A DNA stretch of 64,000 nucleotides from Varroa destructor (lineage: Eukaryota; Arthropoda; Arachnida; Mesostigmata; Varroidae). How positions within the stretch are numbered: the first letter of the stretch is position 1; every line of letters begins with the position of its first letter. The position numbers and the translations under genes are program-made. The notes beneath the pieces were generated by a model. That model was not told the DNA's origin, made no database searches, and saw only the letters and a list, made by a program, of their open reading frames with translations. Location: contig NW_019211455.1 in assembly GCF_002443255.2 (NCBI RefSeq), forward strand, positions 37,415,472-37,479,471, written 5' to 3'. This document shows positions 47,946 to 60,020 of this stretch, one piece after another.

Positions 47946-50854
47946 TTGTTATATCTTGTCCCTGAAGGTCGCCACAAGCCTCGTCGTCTGAAACGGATAT
48001 ACTCGCAGAGGCCGTACGTGTTGGCGACAAATGCTATGCACTTGTTTAATGTAACCGCTCGCGATCGCTATGAGCCGATGCTGTCGTACTCAGCAATATA
48101 AGCAAAATAGCTGTGACGATTACTCTTTAAGCGACAACACTAGAAAGCGGCCCGAGCTGGTCGTCAAATACGCCTGCGCTCTCAGAAACGGTGAATCTCG
48201 ACATCGTTTTTTGCCCTGTAGATCAATCCATCTGTCCTCCATTCATCCATATACATGCGACTTAACCTACGACGACGATGATGCAGAGAGATACTAAGTA
48301 ATCTTTTATTGACCTGTCGATAACAAATATATAGAGTATTGCGCTCGATATCGTTTCATCCGCTTCTGCCTAGATCAATAGAACACTCGTTGAATGAGCA
48401 TTAATAATGAATTGTAAATCTCTTCGTTGAACCATGTTGTCTAGGAACAAGGTCTGCACTCTGATCGATTACTCGGGAATACCAAACTGGACTGTAGTTA
48501 GGGTCAGTTACGTGAGTCATGGGTTATTAATGCGATTGATATGACTGGTCTTCATTAAATGTTGGAGCTAGATCCTTGCTGGTAAACACCTGCCAAATGT
48601 GTTTAAAATAGGCATGATGGACACGATATAAGTAACTAGTGTCATGTGCATGTACACAGAGATATAAGCACAAACATATAGGTAAAAGAAAGCAAAATGT
48701 TGGGAATATGAATCTTGGCAGGTTACACTCCATCTATCGAATGGTAATGGATTAAAGTGTATTGGAAAAGAGTAGAGGATATCTCCTCATGGATTTTTGT
48801 CTCGGTTCGGATGGTGACGACACATGTTTTCTATCGAGCTTGTGCTCAGATACCACTTTAGGTTGCAGGGGCCAGTTACGGCAAACAGTGTCGAATGAGA
48901 GAAAAATCTGACTACACCTACGCCCTGTTCACAGTCACCTTTAAATATATGTATATATGATGCATCACATAATCAGTAACGGTGTCTTAACTAAAGCCTT
49001 TGGCGACGGCGGCTTATTCGGAAATAAAATGAGAAGGCAATCAAGCTGGAAAGCTGTCCTGAGTGTGGGCGGGCAACACTTCATGCCGTCGTAACGCTAT
49101 TATCCAACCTGCAAGTTTGACCGCGCCAAGTCCGTTTTGCCGACCGAACGTAGCGGAAAAATCTCCGAAGCAGTGTGGATACTGCCAAGATAATTAATCG
49201 GTCAGATAATAGTGGCCTTAATCAGTCATTTTTTATACATGCTGCATATTTTCCGTCTTTTTATTGCTTGCCTGTGTACTATTTTTAGCTGAGAACTCAA
49301 GCTGAACGTATATGGAAGACATTATGGTAGGGGTTACAAACGAAGCTGAACGTCATTGGTACATCATCAGGTGAAAAGCAAACATGTAAACAGAATAGAT
49401 ACAGAAAACGTTTCTCCTTGGCACAAATCGCCTTTGCCAATAAAAGAAGAAATGCATAATGGTTTAAAGCTAACTGGGAAATTTAATGGTGATACTCATG
49501 GTACTGGCGTCTGTCAGCGATGACTCGCCTTTCACGCTATAGCTACAATTCGTACCAAGACATTATCTACTGAGAGGATGGCTTAAACAAAGGAGCTTCA
49601 ATTAACCTGAATTAAATCAATATTACTCTGTTCCGACAGCGGAAACACATTTTTTTTTTAAGCATATTATTGTAGTAGTAAATAGTACTGAAAAATTACG
49701 TCAGACGGTGTCAAAGCTATAGTGACACTCTCTGTGTATGTGCTAGATAAATTAGAGGTATTATAATAAAGACGTTAATATTCTATCACGCTATCATATA
49801 TGCGTATAATAAATAATTACAAGAAGTATTCTTACGATGCGATATATTATTATTAGAGCGACAAAAATAATACCAATAACTGAGGTTACGGCAGACTTTT
49901 TTTTCTATTGAGTTTATGAACCGTCGAAACAAAAAAAAACGACAGGGTTGGATAGAGACGCTTTCAGACCATTTGTTTGTTACACGAATCCACATCGCAG
50001 CATACGGCGTCCGTGTCTGTTAACAGGGATGCGGCGGAACTCTAACTAATCGTTAGAAATTTGTGTCTCTAAAGGCCGACGTACCTCTGATGGGCTCTTG
50101 ATAGATGGGTTTTAATAGATAGCAGTCAGTTTATATGGTTAAATGGAAATTCATAGAATGTTAGGTGATATATGGCCTGAGATGCTATGCGCACGCGTAT
50201 CGGTATAGGAATTCAACAAGTGGCTTGTATCTTAATAATCTTTTTTATCTCTGTCAACTCGAATGTTAGGATAATGGGGATTACCGTTTTCAGAGTCTGG
50301 CTGGCGGCGATGCACAGGAATCTTATTAGCTAATCCGAATTTCCTGCGCACAACTGACAGGGATTGAATTTAAGACATTTCTGCTCTTATCAACTAACTT
50401 AACACCTTACCGTAAAAGAACTTGTATATTTATCGTCGGTTACTAGAATAATAAAGCCACAATTGTTAAATTATTAAATAGTAATATCTTACGTTGTGGA
50501 ATATTGTTTGCTGAGCTCTCAGGCAATAAGAATGGCCTATAGAAATTTTTACTTGTTTTCGAATTTACATTGGATACAATTGGGCTCTACGTCGGCTGTG
50601 CAGTCGTGAAAACTATCCGTTGAGGAGAGGGAATAAGACTTTTTGGAGTAAATCACCCTCATATACCGAAGATTTCCAGGCTAGCAAAAGGCCTGTGTTC
50701 GCCTTCAGCGGCTCACTCACTCAGTTAATTGAGATAGTTAACTGGCAGGTACTGCTTTAACGATGTTCAGCCTGATACAGTAAAGAATTTATTTTGCAGT
50801 ATATGAATGTATTCACAAAAACAGCATGCTTCCTTCGAGGGGTTTTTTACTCAC
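47946..50854. other. Gene-poor stretch
   Basis: Only short frames without recognisable domains, such as 48070-48297 (plus). No supported repeat or RNA gene. Confidence 0.4.
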
Positions 50855-50935
50855 GCATTCAATGCGATTAGAGTCCTTGGGTGTCGTTCGAAAAGATACG
50901 CCATTCGCGATAATCGCATAGACCTTGCACGCCAT
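50855..50935 (-). CDS. Candidate first coding exon, product unknown
   Basis: An ATG at 50935 opens 27 codons (MACKVYAIIANGVSFRTT...) that end exactly at a consensus GTGAGT donor in phase 0. A second frame is also open across the exon from an upstream CCCTAG acceptor, and no downstream partner was found. Confidence 0.3.
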
Positions 50936-51786
50936 TTTTTAGTACTGTCTAGGGAAACCTAGGACAGGACAAAGTTACAGTAAGCAAGCAAGCAAGCCAA
51001 CAAAGGAAACAGCGAGAATTCTGACCCGTCGTAGGCATCAGCACGTTTGCGGCTAGCGTCGACTTGGGCTATGTGTGTTATTAGTCGACGGGGAGTAAAA
51101 ACGAAATGTTACTTACGGAATAAGTCGGAAAACTTCATTTTCGTGGTCCGGTGTGTATGGTGGATCCGCCTAGTAAATACGATCTACAGTTGATGAGAGA
51201 TAAGGCAGCTTAACCGGTACGTTGTGAAAAGGAGATTCACAAAATTTTACAAGAAACACGCGACATCGTAGCACTCTGTGATCCACAAGTAAACTTCTGA
51301 TTAAGGAGAGAACGCACCAGTTGGGACCAATTCAAGGTAACGATGATAGCAAGATTCGATAGTCAGGCGACAATTTTGACAGGTTGGGGGCGCGCGAGTC
51401 GCAGTTAGCACAAATTCGTCTGTTCGCTACAGCAATTAAGTTAGCAGCTGTAAAAACAACTGTAATGGAACGCTCTCCGACCGGACTGAGCAGTAAGTTA
51501 AGCCAAACGTAGTAAAGGAGACCTCCCTTCTCTGTGATGTCTCCTGAGGTAGCTCCCAGTCTGTGTAGCGTTTCGGGCAAAAGAACGGGCAACGAAAAAG
51601 TATTCGTTCGTTTTTTTCTGCTTTACGGACACCACCAACAAATCCTATTTATGCAAGCCTATCTTGCCAGCCAGTGAACACCTAATTTTTGGCTCCTTTT
51701 GTGTCTGGATTAAATCAAGTGAAACTGCAACAAGGTTCTCCTCGACGCACGGCCGTATATCATGATATGCCGTCGTCGTTACTCAC

Positions 51787-52014
51787 GATACCCGTTTTTC
51801 TCCTCACCAGCGGTCGCTGCTGAGCGGGTTCGTTCCGTGGTATTTGTTCATCATTTGCCGCCTCTTCCTCATTGCCATCATCATTAACGGCAGCAGCAGC
51901 AGCAGCATCGTTTCTCCTTTCCCCGTCGACCTCTTCCTCTCTGCGGTCTCCTGCTTTAAGACGACGACGACGACGACGCGCTCCGTTCCTTGCTTCAGTA
52001 GTTGATTTGCTCCG
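51787..52014 (-). CDS. Candidate internal exon, charged low-complexity
   Basis: A minus-strand exon of 76 codons runs from a GGTGTAG acceptor to a strong GTGAGTAAC donor, phase 0 at both ends. It encodes a six-Arg run from (CGT)n, an acidic/basic mix, a six-Ala run from (GCT)n, and ends LVRRKTGI. The composition recalls the segment between the membrane anchor and the coiled coil of DDRGK1/UFBP1, but no such neighbouring exons were found, so the gene is not named. Confidence 0.35.
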
Positions 52015-53276
52015 CTACACCACAGAATGACACAAGGGAAATAGCAAGAAGGACCAGAGTCGTGTGGTAGGTGTCATGCTAACACACAACAAAAATAGAT
52101 GATACCAACATCTATGTGCGTGAATGTATTTGTATTGTTACGCCCATCGTTCGTTGATGATCAAATGGATGACTCGAGGTTCCACGGTAGATCTCCATGG
52201 CGTCGCTCGGCAACACCACTCGACGACGAAATTACCGACAAAGTTTCTTTTCCGTCCGACAAGCGACGGTTATTACTTGAGCAACAGTAAACAAAAATCG
52301 TATAGTAGCGTAGTTGGTATGTCGTCATTCGGTCGATTTGCAGGTAACTTGTGACGCCTAACTTCCGCTATAGAGCTAATCTAAAAACCTTTCCATTATC
52401 GTAAATAGAAGCAGATCTATCTCGCAAACAGAACGCATTGTTAAAATCTGATTGCTGAAATTCAGATTATTACTTCATTTTTGCTAATAATTTCTCTGGT
52501 TGCGGAGCGAAACCCTTGCGGCTTTCTCTCGCAAAAGGCTCTGCAAAATGAAAGGTTATTTATGTTTCGATAATTTCCATCAAACACATCCGTTCAGCTA
52601 AACAGCCATTGACTTGAACCAGCGAATCAGTCGGTAGCTCTAACTGGTCAGAATTGTTAACTTCCCCTTCCTACTTTGTATGGCTGGTCAAACATCACGA
52701 CTGTCCGCTTTTTCTACGGCTATATGTGTAGCAAATCTCTGTGACTGAGAACAAACGTTTGGTGATCAATGAAGTAGTAGGATACAACGGTCTGCCAGAA
52801 TCTATCGATTTCCACGAACTAGCTTTTGGTTATGATACGGTGCGGAGATTTGTAGGAGGGCATTATAATGTTCAACGTTGAACTTTGAACCCCACTTTTT
52901 TAGTAGATCCTCTGTTTTTCATGATCCATAAGCACAGTCGTAGCACTACTTAATGTCTTTTGCAGCTTTAATCTGATTTCCTTGAGAGACCTATGTGGGA
53001 CAACTTCCTACATTGTGTCACTTTTCAGCTGTGTGCGAACGCTTAAAGGATAGTGTTCCCAGTTGAATTAAAGCTGTGAAAAGTCACCTTTCTAAAGCAT
53101 GTCGACATATGGATTATACTGCGATAACCTGCAATGATTTCATGAAGACGCTTTGAAATGACGCTTCTTCATTTTGGGTGCGTAAACGTTACCTGTTTGC
53201 ACTGTGCTGGCCAAAAATCGAATATAGATGATGCTAAATAAATGGAACCTTGCCTTTTACACGTCAACGCTTTTAG

Positions 53277-53309
<33 letters not shown>

Positions 53310-54741
53310 CAAAGTTTAGAGCTAATCCTAGCGATTGGTACGTTCGTATATCATCATCATGCTCTACAATACAGTAAGCTAGTAGATGTATGCCCATGCC
53401 CTCTGTAGGCTTTTGCTTGCAAGAAAAGGAGCTTTACCTCTGCTACCAGCGCACTAAAGTGTGACCATTTAACTCATCGTGTTGTTACGTTCGAATGCTC
53501 AAGTATAGAAAAAGGACACTTGAATACATTATCTCGAGATGCACTCAGCAATATTAAAACTATTTGGCACCATTCTTGGCATACAGGTATACAATTTAGA
53601 TGTTCTCGTTGTGCTAGGACGCAGTCTAGGTCTCAACAAGGTTCACTGGTTATAAAGATACCGACCATGAACATATTTAGGCCAAAACAACTTTTTTCGA
53701 ATTGGATGAAATATTAATTGGGGCTATTTTGCAAGCAACAACGACTGCTTCGAGCAGCGTTGGTCTCCACCGAAGCTTCAGTTCAAACGATCAGCGGCGG
53801 CATCGGTAGGAAGACAGTGTCAAACGGTACTGACGGTAATATGCGCCTCAGCTGGATGAATGCGAGTAGTTTGTATTTACTTGAAAAGCACAAAAGGTGA
53901 CTTGACCTTGGAACAAGGTTCCAATTCAAAGATCCTTATCCAGATTGATTCGTCTGCACGATCACTAACGTGGTCCTACCCGTGGCAGGAACAGTGGCAA
54001 GCTATATATGGTTTGTCAAATACAACCGAGTCGACATTTTGGCAGCTGTGAGGCTTGTCGTAGACTTCCGTAGAGAAACGGCCTTACTGCTTATATTTGT
54101 CGTTTACACTAAATCCTGCGTTAACTAGTTTCAGAGTCTACCAATAATAGCAACAAATTGCCCATCTAGAGTTCCTGTTTTGACAATGTTTTTGCACCAG
54201 AAAATCAAACAGGGGGTTGTGAGTGGAACCCCAATGAAATACATCAATTTACACACTCGATGTGAAGATCCGCTCTAATTTCCGACAAACTTGGAACTCA
54301 TACAGTTATCGTAACTTCAGCAAAATGTTTCCTGCCTGAAAATGTCCTGTGTTTACGTAGTTGTTTTCTATTAATCTGCTATATGTTATGGTTAAGTGTG
54401 GTTTCGCTTGACGAGCCGTATATTTCCGTTTACGATACCTTTTGAACCTACTGATTGATTTTTTGAGTCATTTATGCATTAGGATTACGAGAATCATCTA
54501 TCCCTGCAAGTTCAGTTTGAACGCAGGACATAAAATAATGAACTAGGATAAACTGCGAGAGAACTGCGCCGCGTCGGTATGTTGATTCCTTCACCACATT
54601 TACGATGTACGCGTCGGAAGTCTGATTATCTAACCAGATTCGCGAAGTTCTAATGCGCCGTCGCAAACGACCGAAATATTTAGTGTGTACCATTTCATAG
54701 TTTCGCATAATTACTCTGTTCGGTACTTCGGTTTTGCTACT
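52015..54741. other. Gene-poor stretch
   Basis: Contains a (TA)n run at 53277-53304. Three short plus frames at 53520-54051 follow one another but match nothing I recognise and lack splice signals. Confidence 0.4.
53277..53304. repeat. (TA)n microsatellite
   Basis: About 14 TA units. Confidence 0.9.
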
Positions 54742-54852
54742 ATGAGCCTTGTCAGTCCGCTGCTGGCCGTTCGTCGTTTCGGTCCTAGAAATGTTGTCAG
54801 ACCGATCGTTTCTCTCCTGCTATCAGCTTCAAGAGGCTCTGGCAGTTATGAA
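54742..54852 (+). CDS. Candidate first exon with mitochondrial presequence
   Basis: ATG at 54742 opens 37 codons with an Arg-rich, acid-free amphipathic start (MSLVSPLLAVRRFGPRNVV, then LLLSASRG), typical of a matrix-targeting presequence, up to a GTAGAA donor in phase 0. No second exon was identified, so the protein is unknown and the call is weak. Confidence 0.28.
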
Positions 54853-56018
54853 GTAGAACAAACGTTATTTAACTTGAGCGTCCATTTATTTATCGATTTA
54901 TTCACAATGCTCTACGGTTTAAAAACATCCGCTGCGCACGTTATCATAGGATAGTACACATTTTCCCGTATAGCAGGCTGTCTTCTCAAGTGGTTGGAAA
55001 AGAGCTGACTAAATAAACGTGTATCAAAACGATCCAACACTTGCATGGAGGGTGTTAAATAGAAGTATTTCATGCTACGGATCTAGTGCACTTTGAACCG
55101 ATCAGTCAATCTCTCCGCTTGCCCAACGAACACTAATCAGCGATCTGCGGGAGCGCTACTTGATGAAGAGTAGAGACCAGCCTATTAACCGGACTGTTCG
55201 AATATTTCTCCAAGTGCCAGCGAGTGCGCGCTTCGATAGTAGCTTGAGTTCATGAGTGCATCTTCATAGCTGGGCTAACAACAGCATCGAAGAATAAGTT
55301 GGAATGGGCCCATTTCGATATTTGTCAAATGATGACAAATGCTAAGATTCTTTTTCCCCGCCGAATCACCGAGTAGCAACGGTGGCTAGGCAAAAAAGCA
55401 CCTCCTAGAGGAATGAACAAGAAGCAATCGAAATGGATAAATCGATCTATTATGGACCGACGGCGGACTGGGACAGCCCGAATAGGACATTATAAGCATA
55501 CTCTTCAAACTTCATTCGGGTTGCTACAGTCAGCGAACAAATCGATGGTCATCTATCTCGTCGTTCACCAGTGCAGTCGGTAGGTCACCTGTTCGAATAA
55601 AGCCACAGATAAGGAAGTAGGACCGTGTGCTATGAGAGCCATAATCAACACCTCACTCTAATTACTAATTAGATTAAAGAGAAACGGTCCAAACGACTCG
55701 AATCGCTGCTTCAAGTTATTCTAATAAAGCAAACACTTCATCATTTTTGGTGGTCGAAAAATTGTTATTTGTTACCGTACGCTCATCAGAACTCAAAGGC
55801 GCAGCGGGGCGAGCGATACTGGTCGGCTGATTTGGCTATCTGAACGATTGTGATGTACCGGTGATGGCTCGATCCTTCCGGTTTCGTGGCACATGGCAAC
55901 TCACCATCATCATCATCATTCTAACTTTATAAGATATCACTAACCATAGCAACTAAATTGCTGGGTAGGCACTAAGTTTCCTAACACCCATACAGCTTTC
56001 CTTACATATAAGGAATAA

Positions 56019-56046
56019 GTTGAATATATATATATATATATTCAAC
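56019..56046. repeat. 28-base AT-rich perfect palindrome
   Basis: GTTGAA, then an uninterrupted AT run, then TTCAAC. The unique GTTGAA/TTCAAC shoulders make it more than a plain TA microsatellite. Confidence 0.85.
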
Positions 56047-56974
56047 ACTGTGACTCGTTTAAAAATGTTTTACAGCCAAAGCTCAATTTAAAAATACACT
56101 AATTCAATTAACGTTTGACTGAGTCGAAAAGAATGAACAGAGGGTTAGTCGTAGGAAGTGTGGAAATGTTTCTCTTCAAAGCTGCGAGATAAATATAGTA
56201 CTTGCTATATATACACTATGATCAGCCAAGGCGGCTTTAGATATGTTAGCGCTTCGTGATATATAGGTGGTATGTAGTGCATAGACATCTACGCATGTTT
56301 GGGGTCTAATCGGTTACTTGTATCTACTGCCAGTGCGTATACGGCACGTGACGAAGTCCATTCAAAACTGACCGGTGCTAGTTGTTTCCTAAAGCGGATT
56401 TTTTCAGTTTCCGGAGGCTAAGACGTACGTTCAAAAAGTGGCCGTGGATTGATGTTTCTCCACTCTATTTCGCCGTTGTAGGTTGGCCTCACACGTTTAC
56501 GTTCACGATAGATTAGAAAGTAAATCGCCTAGTGCGAGATGATCTTGAGAACTTCCGTTGACGCAAAACAGTGCTCAGTTGAACTTAGCTAGGCCAATCG
56601 TTGTGCTTTAGACCTACAACACCTAAGCCACAACTAAGATCAAGTTGTGACCAACCTTTGCATTTCAATGCTGTGGGTAAATTGATTTCGTTATGTACAG
56701 TTCCTCACGGAAGTACTAAAAATGAAGTATGTAATTGATGCTAGATGACTAGGAACAAAAAATAACGTTATTCCTTATGCAGCTACCCCGTCGAAACTTC
56801 ACTGTGTTCCCTCTGACACGTGGGTCAGGCGACATTGATAGTAGTTATCTAACTCTGTACAATAGACTGAGGCATTATTACGAAAGAAGTTCACTTCCTC
56901 GATTGGGTGAGGAAGGTCTAAAAGGAATACGAAGATCAAAAATAAAGCGTGATGAATTCAATTCCATTGTTAAA

Positions 56975-56978
56975 GTTG

Positions 56979-57010
<32 letters not shown>
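56975..57010. repeat. (ATT)n microsatellite
   Basis: About nine TTA/ATT units following a short GTT run. Confidence 0.9.
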
Positions 57011-57012
<2 letters not shown>

Positions 57013-59019
57013 TTCTTTGCTTATTTTCTTCATATTTGCTTAAATTGTACGTTTTTATTTAATGCTCATTAGATACCAAGCCAACACCCCCAATTTATAT
57101 CACTTTTATGCACACATCGGACTTTAAGGATGATTGTACATCCCAAGATGTTACAGGGAATAACGTATTTTTGGACGAGCTAGGAAGCATCAAAGTCAAA
57201 GTCGAGCGCTAAATTCATTTGACGAGGATATTTTTTGATGCCGCCGATAACTGCCTCCGTACCTAATACGACACCTCTGAAACCGATATTTTCCATTTTA
57301 ACTAAAAAGCTGGAGCATATTTATATAAATTGTTTGTTAGTAAAGGTGTGGACAACGAGTAAGAGAAATGGAATTTGGCATGCCACACAAAAATAGTCAG
57401 TGACTCTCTCTCTTACAAAAATCACAGCACGTGGTAACCTGTTAAAGAAGAATCTGGTTCCGAGCTGGCGTTATTGACAGAAGCGGTGGGACGTACTTCT
57501 CTGCGTGGACCATGTGAGAAGAAATTTACAGTGAAGAATTCAATGATAGCTCTCAAAAAATCCACCCAATAGAATCAGCCTGCGTCGCAAAGCTCTTATA
57601 GATCACCTACATGATTTTAAGGCAGGACATTGCTTTTCACACTATTGGAATACTAGTAATAGTTTTAAGCTTACTTATACATTTGGATCTTGCTAGTATG
57701 TTCGAACTTCTCGATACAGTCTATTTATTAAGTTATTATCTTACAAATGCCTTCGTCAACTTTCGAGCATTTTGTCGGTCTTAGAAAGTTCGGTAGGACA
57801 ATTCTGTAATAAGATCTGCCCTGAGTAATCCTAATTTTCAAAATCTGCTTTTAAACAACCATATTATTCCTCGATTGCGCCTTCAGCTTTAGATTTCTTG
57901 TGCTGACTGCATAGGGACAGCGTTTTTAGTACGAGAGGATAATGGAGTTGTTGAGTGGCCGCGTTAGATTCCAGTTGCTACTTCGTATACTTCATTCAAA
58001 GCTAAATCGATCTCTAAAACCTAGTTTACCTATAGTTATTTTTTGAGTAGTTTAGCCCTAAATCACTATCGGATAAACAGGACAACATATGAAAATGTAT
58101 AATAACTTCCTACTGGTAATAAATAAGCAACTAGGTATCAGTGTAAACTTTGTATGGATACCTGGTCAACTAACATGCAGAACCTCAATGGAATTATCAC
58201 TTATAGAAAGCCTAGACCACCTAATAACTACTAGATCTAATACAAGAAAATTGCTTAAATAAGTCCGCACTAATAATAAACAGCTGCGAATGAGTGTTGC
58301 TGACGGATAGAAAAGTCTTTAGTTTGACAATTCTTTATAGTTATAAAGTTATAATACTTACATTAAAGTTATAATATTTTTTAATATTACTTAATTACGT
58401 TAGTAGTCGAGTGTACCGCTCCAGTGCAGAAAGTATCAGTCTAATATTTAGATTAATCTGAGTGGGATCTTGATTTAAGCCAGCGTATAAAGGTCTGTTA
58501 ATACGCGATGTGCGGGTCTCGCCTAAGCGCAGTCGCTCGTCGTTAGTCATGATGATCATAATGCTACTGACAGATAAATATCGTATATGTACTTCAAAAG
58601 GAAAAGGTTTTCGGTAGCCAACGTGATGTAAACCGAACGCTGCGATAAGTATCCATCATAGAAAACGTATTTCTTCCTCAACGTTCCGGCCAACGGGGAG
58701 CCAGCATCGAGTACTCTTGCTAGTAGCTTACAGATAATCACTTGACTTGACTTCGCCTGCTGTCGAACCATTTCTTATAGAGAGGAGGGAATTCTATGTA
58801 TCTCTACGTGTATGTGTTTACGTATGGACGCGTATGTGTAATGTCCATGGCTTCGAAAGAAAAGGAGCCGTGACAATGTCCTGATGGCGACAATTCACAA
58901 TAACACCACTCGATAAATCCTTGCTCTTGTTCCTTTTCCACTTTGCCTACAGCTAGTAAGAGACCTAAGCCGCTCGTTGGTTCCATGGAGACAGCAGTCC
59001 TTCGTCATAGTGCTGCTGA

Positions 59020-59138
59020 TCAAAAGTTAAACGGGTTGGATTGCCACGGCGGCTGCACGCCAGTTCGCGCAGGTTTCCTGTCCCGAAGCACCGGCAGAGA
59101 ACTACTACTGCCGCTGCTGTCAGTGATTTCACGCAACC
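59020..59138 (-). CDS. Candidate terminal exon, weak
   Basis: From a GTGCAG acceptor the minus strand reads LREITDSSGSSSSLP and, after about 20 more residues, ends PFNF and stop. The frame looks like a protein C-terminus, but all three minus frames and one plus frame are fairly open between 58550 and 59250 and no upstream exon was found. Confidence 0.22.
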
Positions 59139-59446
59139 CTGCACGTCACCACAATCCTATCTTGTCTTTGCTACACAAACTGTCCGACTAAGGATTAGAA
59201 TTGTGGCACAACGTATCGCATCATCGTTCTCGGCCAATGTATCGACCGAGTAAACCGCAGTGGGATTTGTTCCGCGATGCCTTTTGGGTTGGTTGTAGAT
59301 GCTGCGCATATCTGTCGAGCGTATCTATCATTTTTCTTATATTATTATATTTACCCTTTACAGGTGACCTCTGCCTTGCATCCTTTAAAGCAAATCATAT
59401 GTGTTATCGGACCTCTCCACATTTCTCGTATGTAAATATAGAGTCA

Positions 59447-59468
59447 CGCATATATATATATATATATA
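59447..59468. repeat. (TA)n microsatellite
   Basis: TA run followed by T run, just beyond the 3' side of the mariner relic. Confidence 0.9.
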
Positions 59469-59519
59469 TTTTTTTTTACTGTGCAAGTCCTCTTTATTTT
59501 CAATCAAAGTATGCACCAT

Positions 59520-60020
59520 TATTATCTGTTATTTGAATGAAGGCTCATTTATTTCGCTGCTGTATAAATCTGGAATTAGAAAATCTATCAGTTTTTGAAG
59601 GTCATTATGTTGAAATTTGGATACTTTTCCTTCAAAAAAGTTATCAAGATTTTATGAAAAAAAATATATTATTTGATGATAAATGACAAATAGCCTCCGC
59701 CTGTAATTCCTGCATTCTCTCATGGTGCGGCGTCGAGCGTTATCCTGCAACAAGAACAGTTCAGTCCTGCTCGCTAATCTTGGCTACTTCGTTACAGTTG
59801 TTGACAACACACTTCAGCAGAGCCTGGCGAATCTGGACTCATGGAGTTGTCCTGGATAAAATTTTTCCTGAACAACTGAATAAGCCCCATAAAATATTAC
59901 GGCTGTACACTTATTTTAAAGTGACGTCCTGCCGGTTTAGCTCTGTACATCCACCCACGAATATGACCGTCTGCAACTATCGCAGAAGATCAATTTTTTA
60001 TCGTGAATCATAATTTGATG
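59520..60020 (-). mobile_element. Degenerate mariner transposase catalytic region
   Basis: Minus-strand blocks in order: DEKLIFCDSCRRSYSWVD, equivalent to the mariner first-Asp block (GDEKWxxYDN...SW); VIFYGAYSVVQEKFYPGQ, equivalent to the VWWDxxGxxxxxxLxPG block; LLQDNARRRTMREC, the second-Asp block (LQDNARPH); and a C-terminal FFEGKVSKFQ piece. Stops and small shifts interrupt it, so it is inactive. Confidence 0.65.

Larger units (their letters stand above)
54853..58554. other. Gene-poor stretch
   Basis: No exon chain. It contains the palindrome at 56019-56046 and an (ATT)n tract at 56975-57010. Confidence 0.4.
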
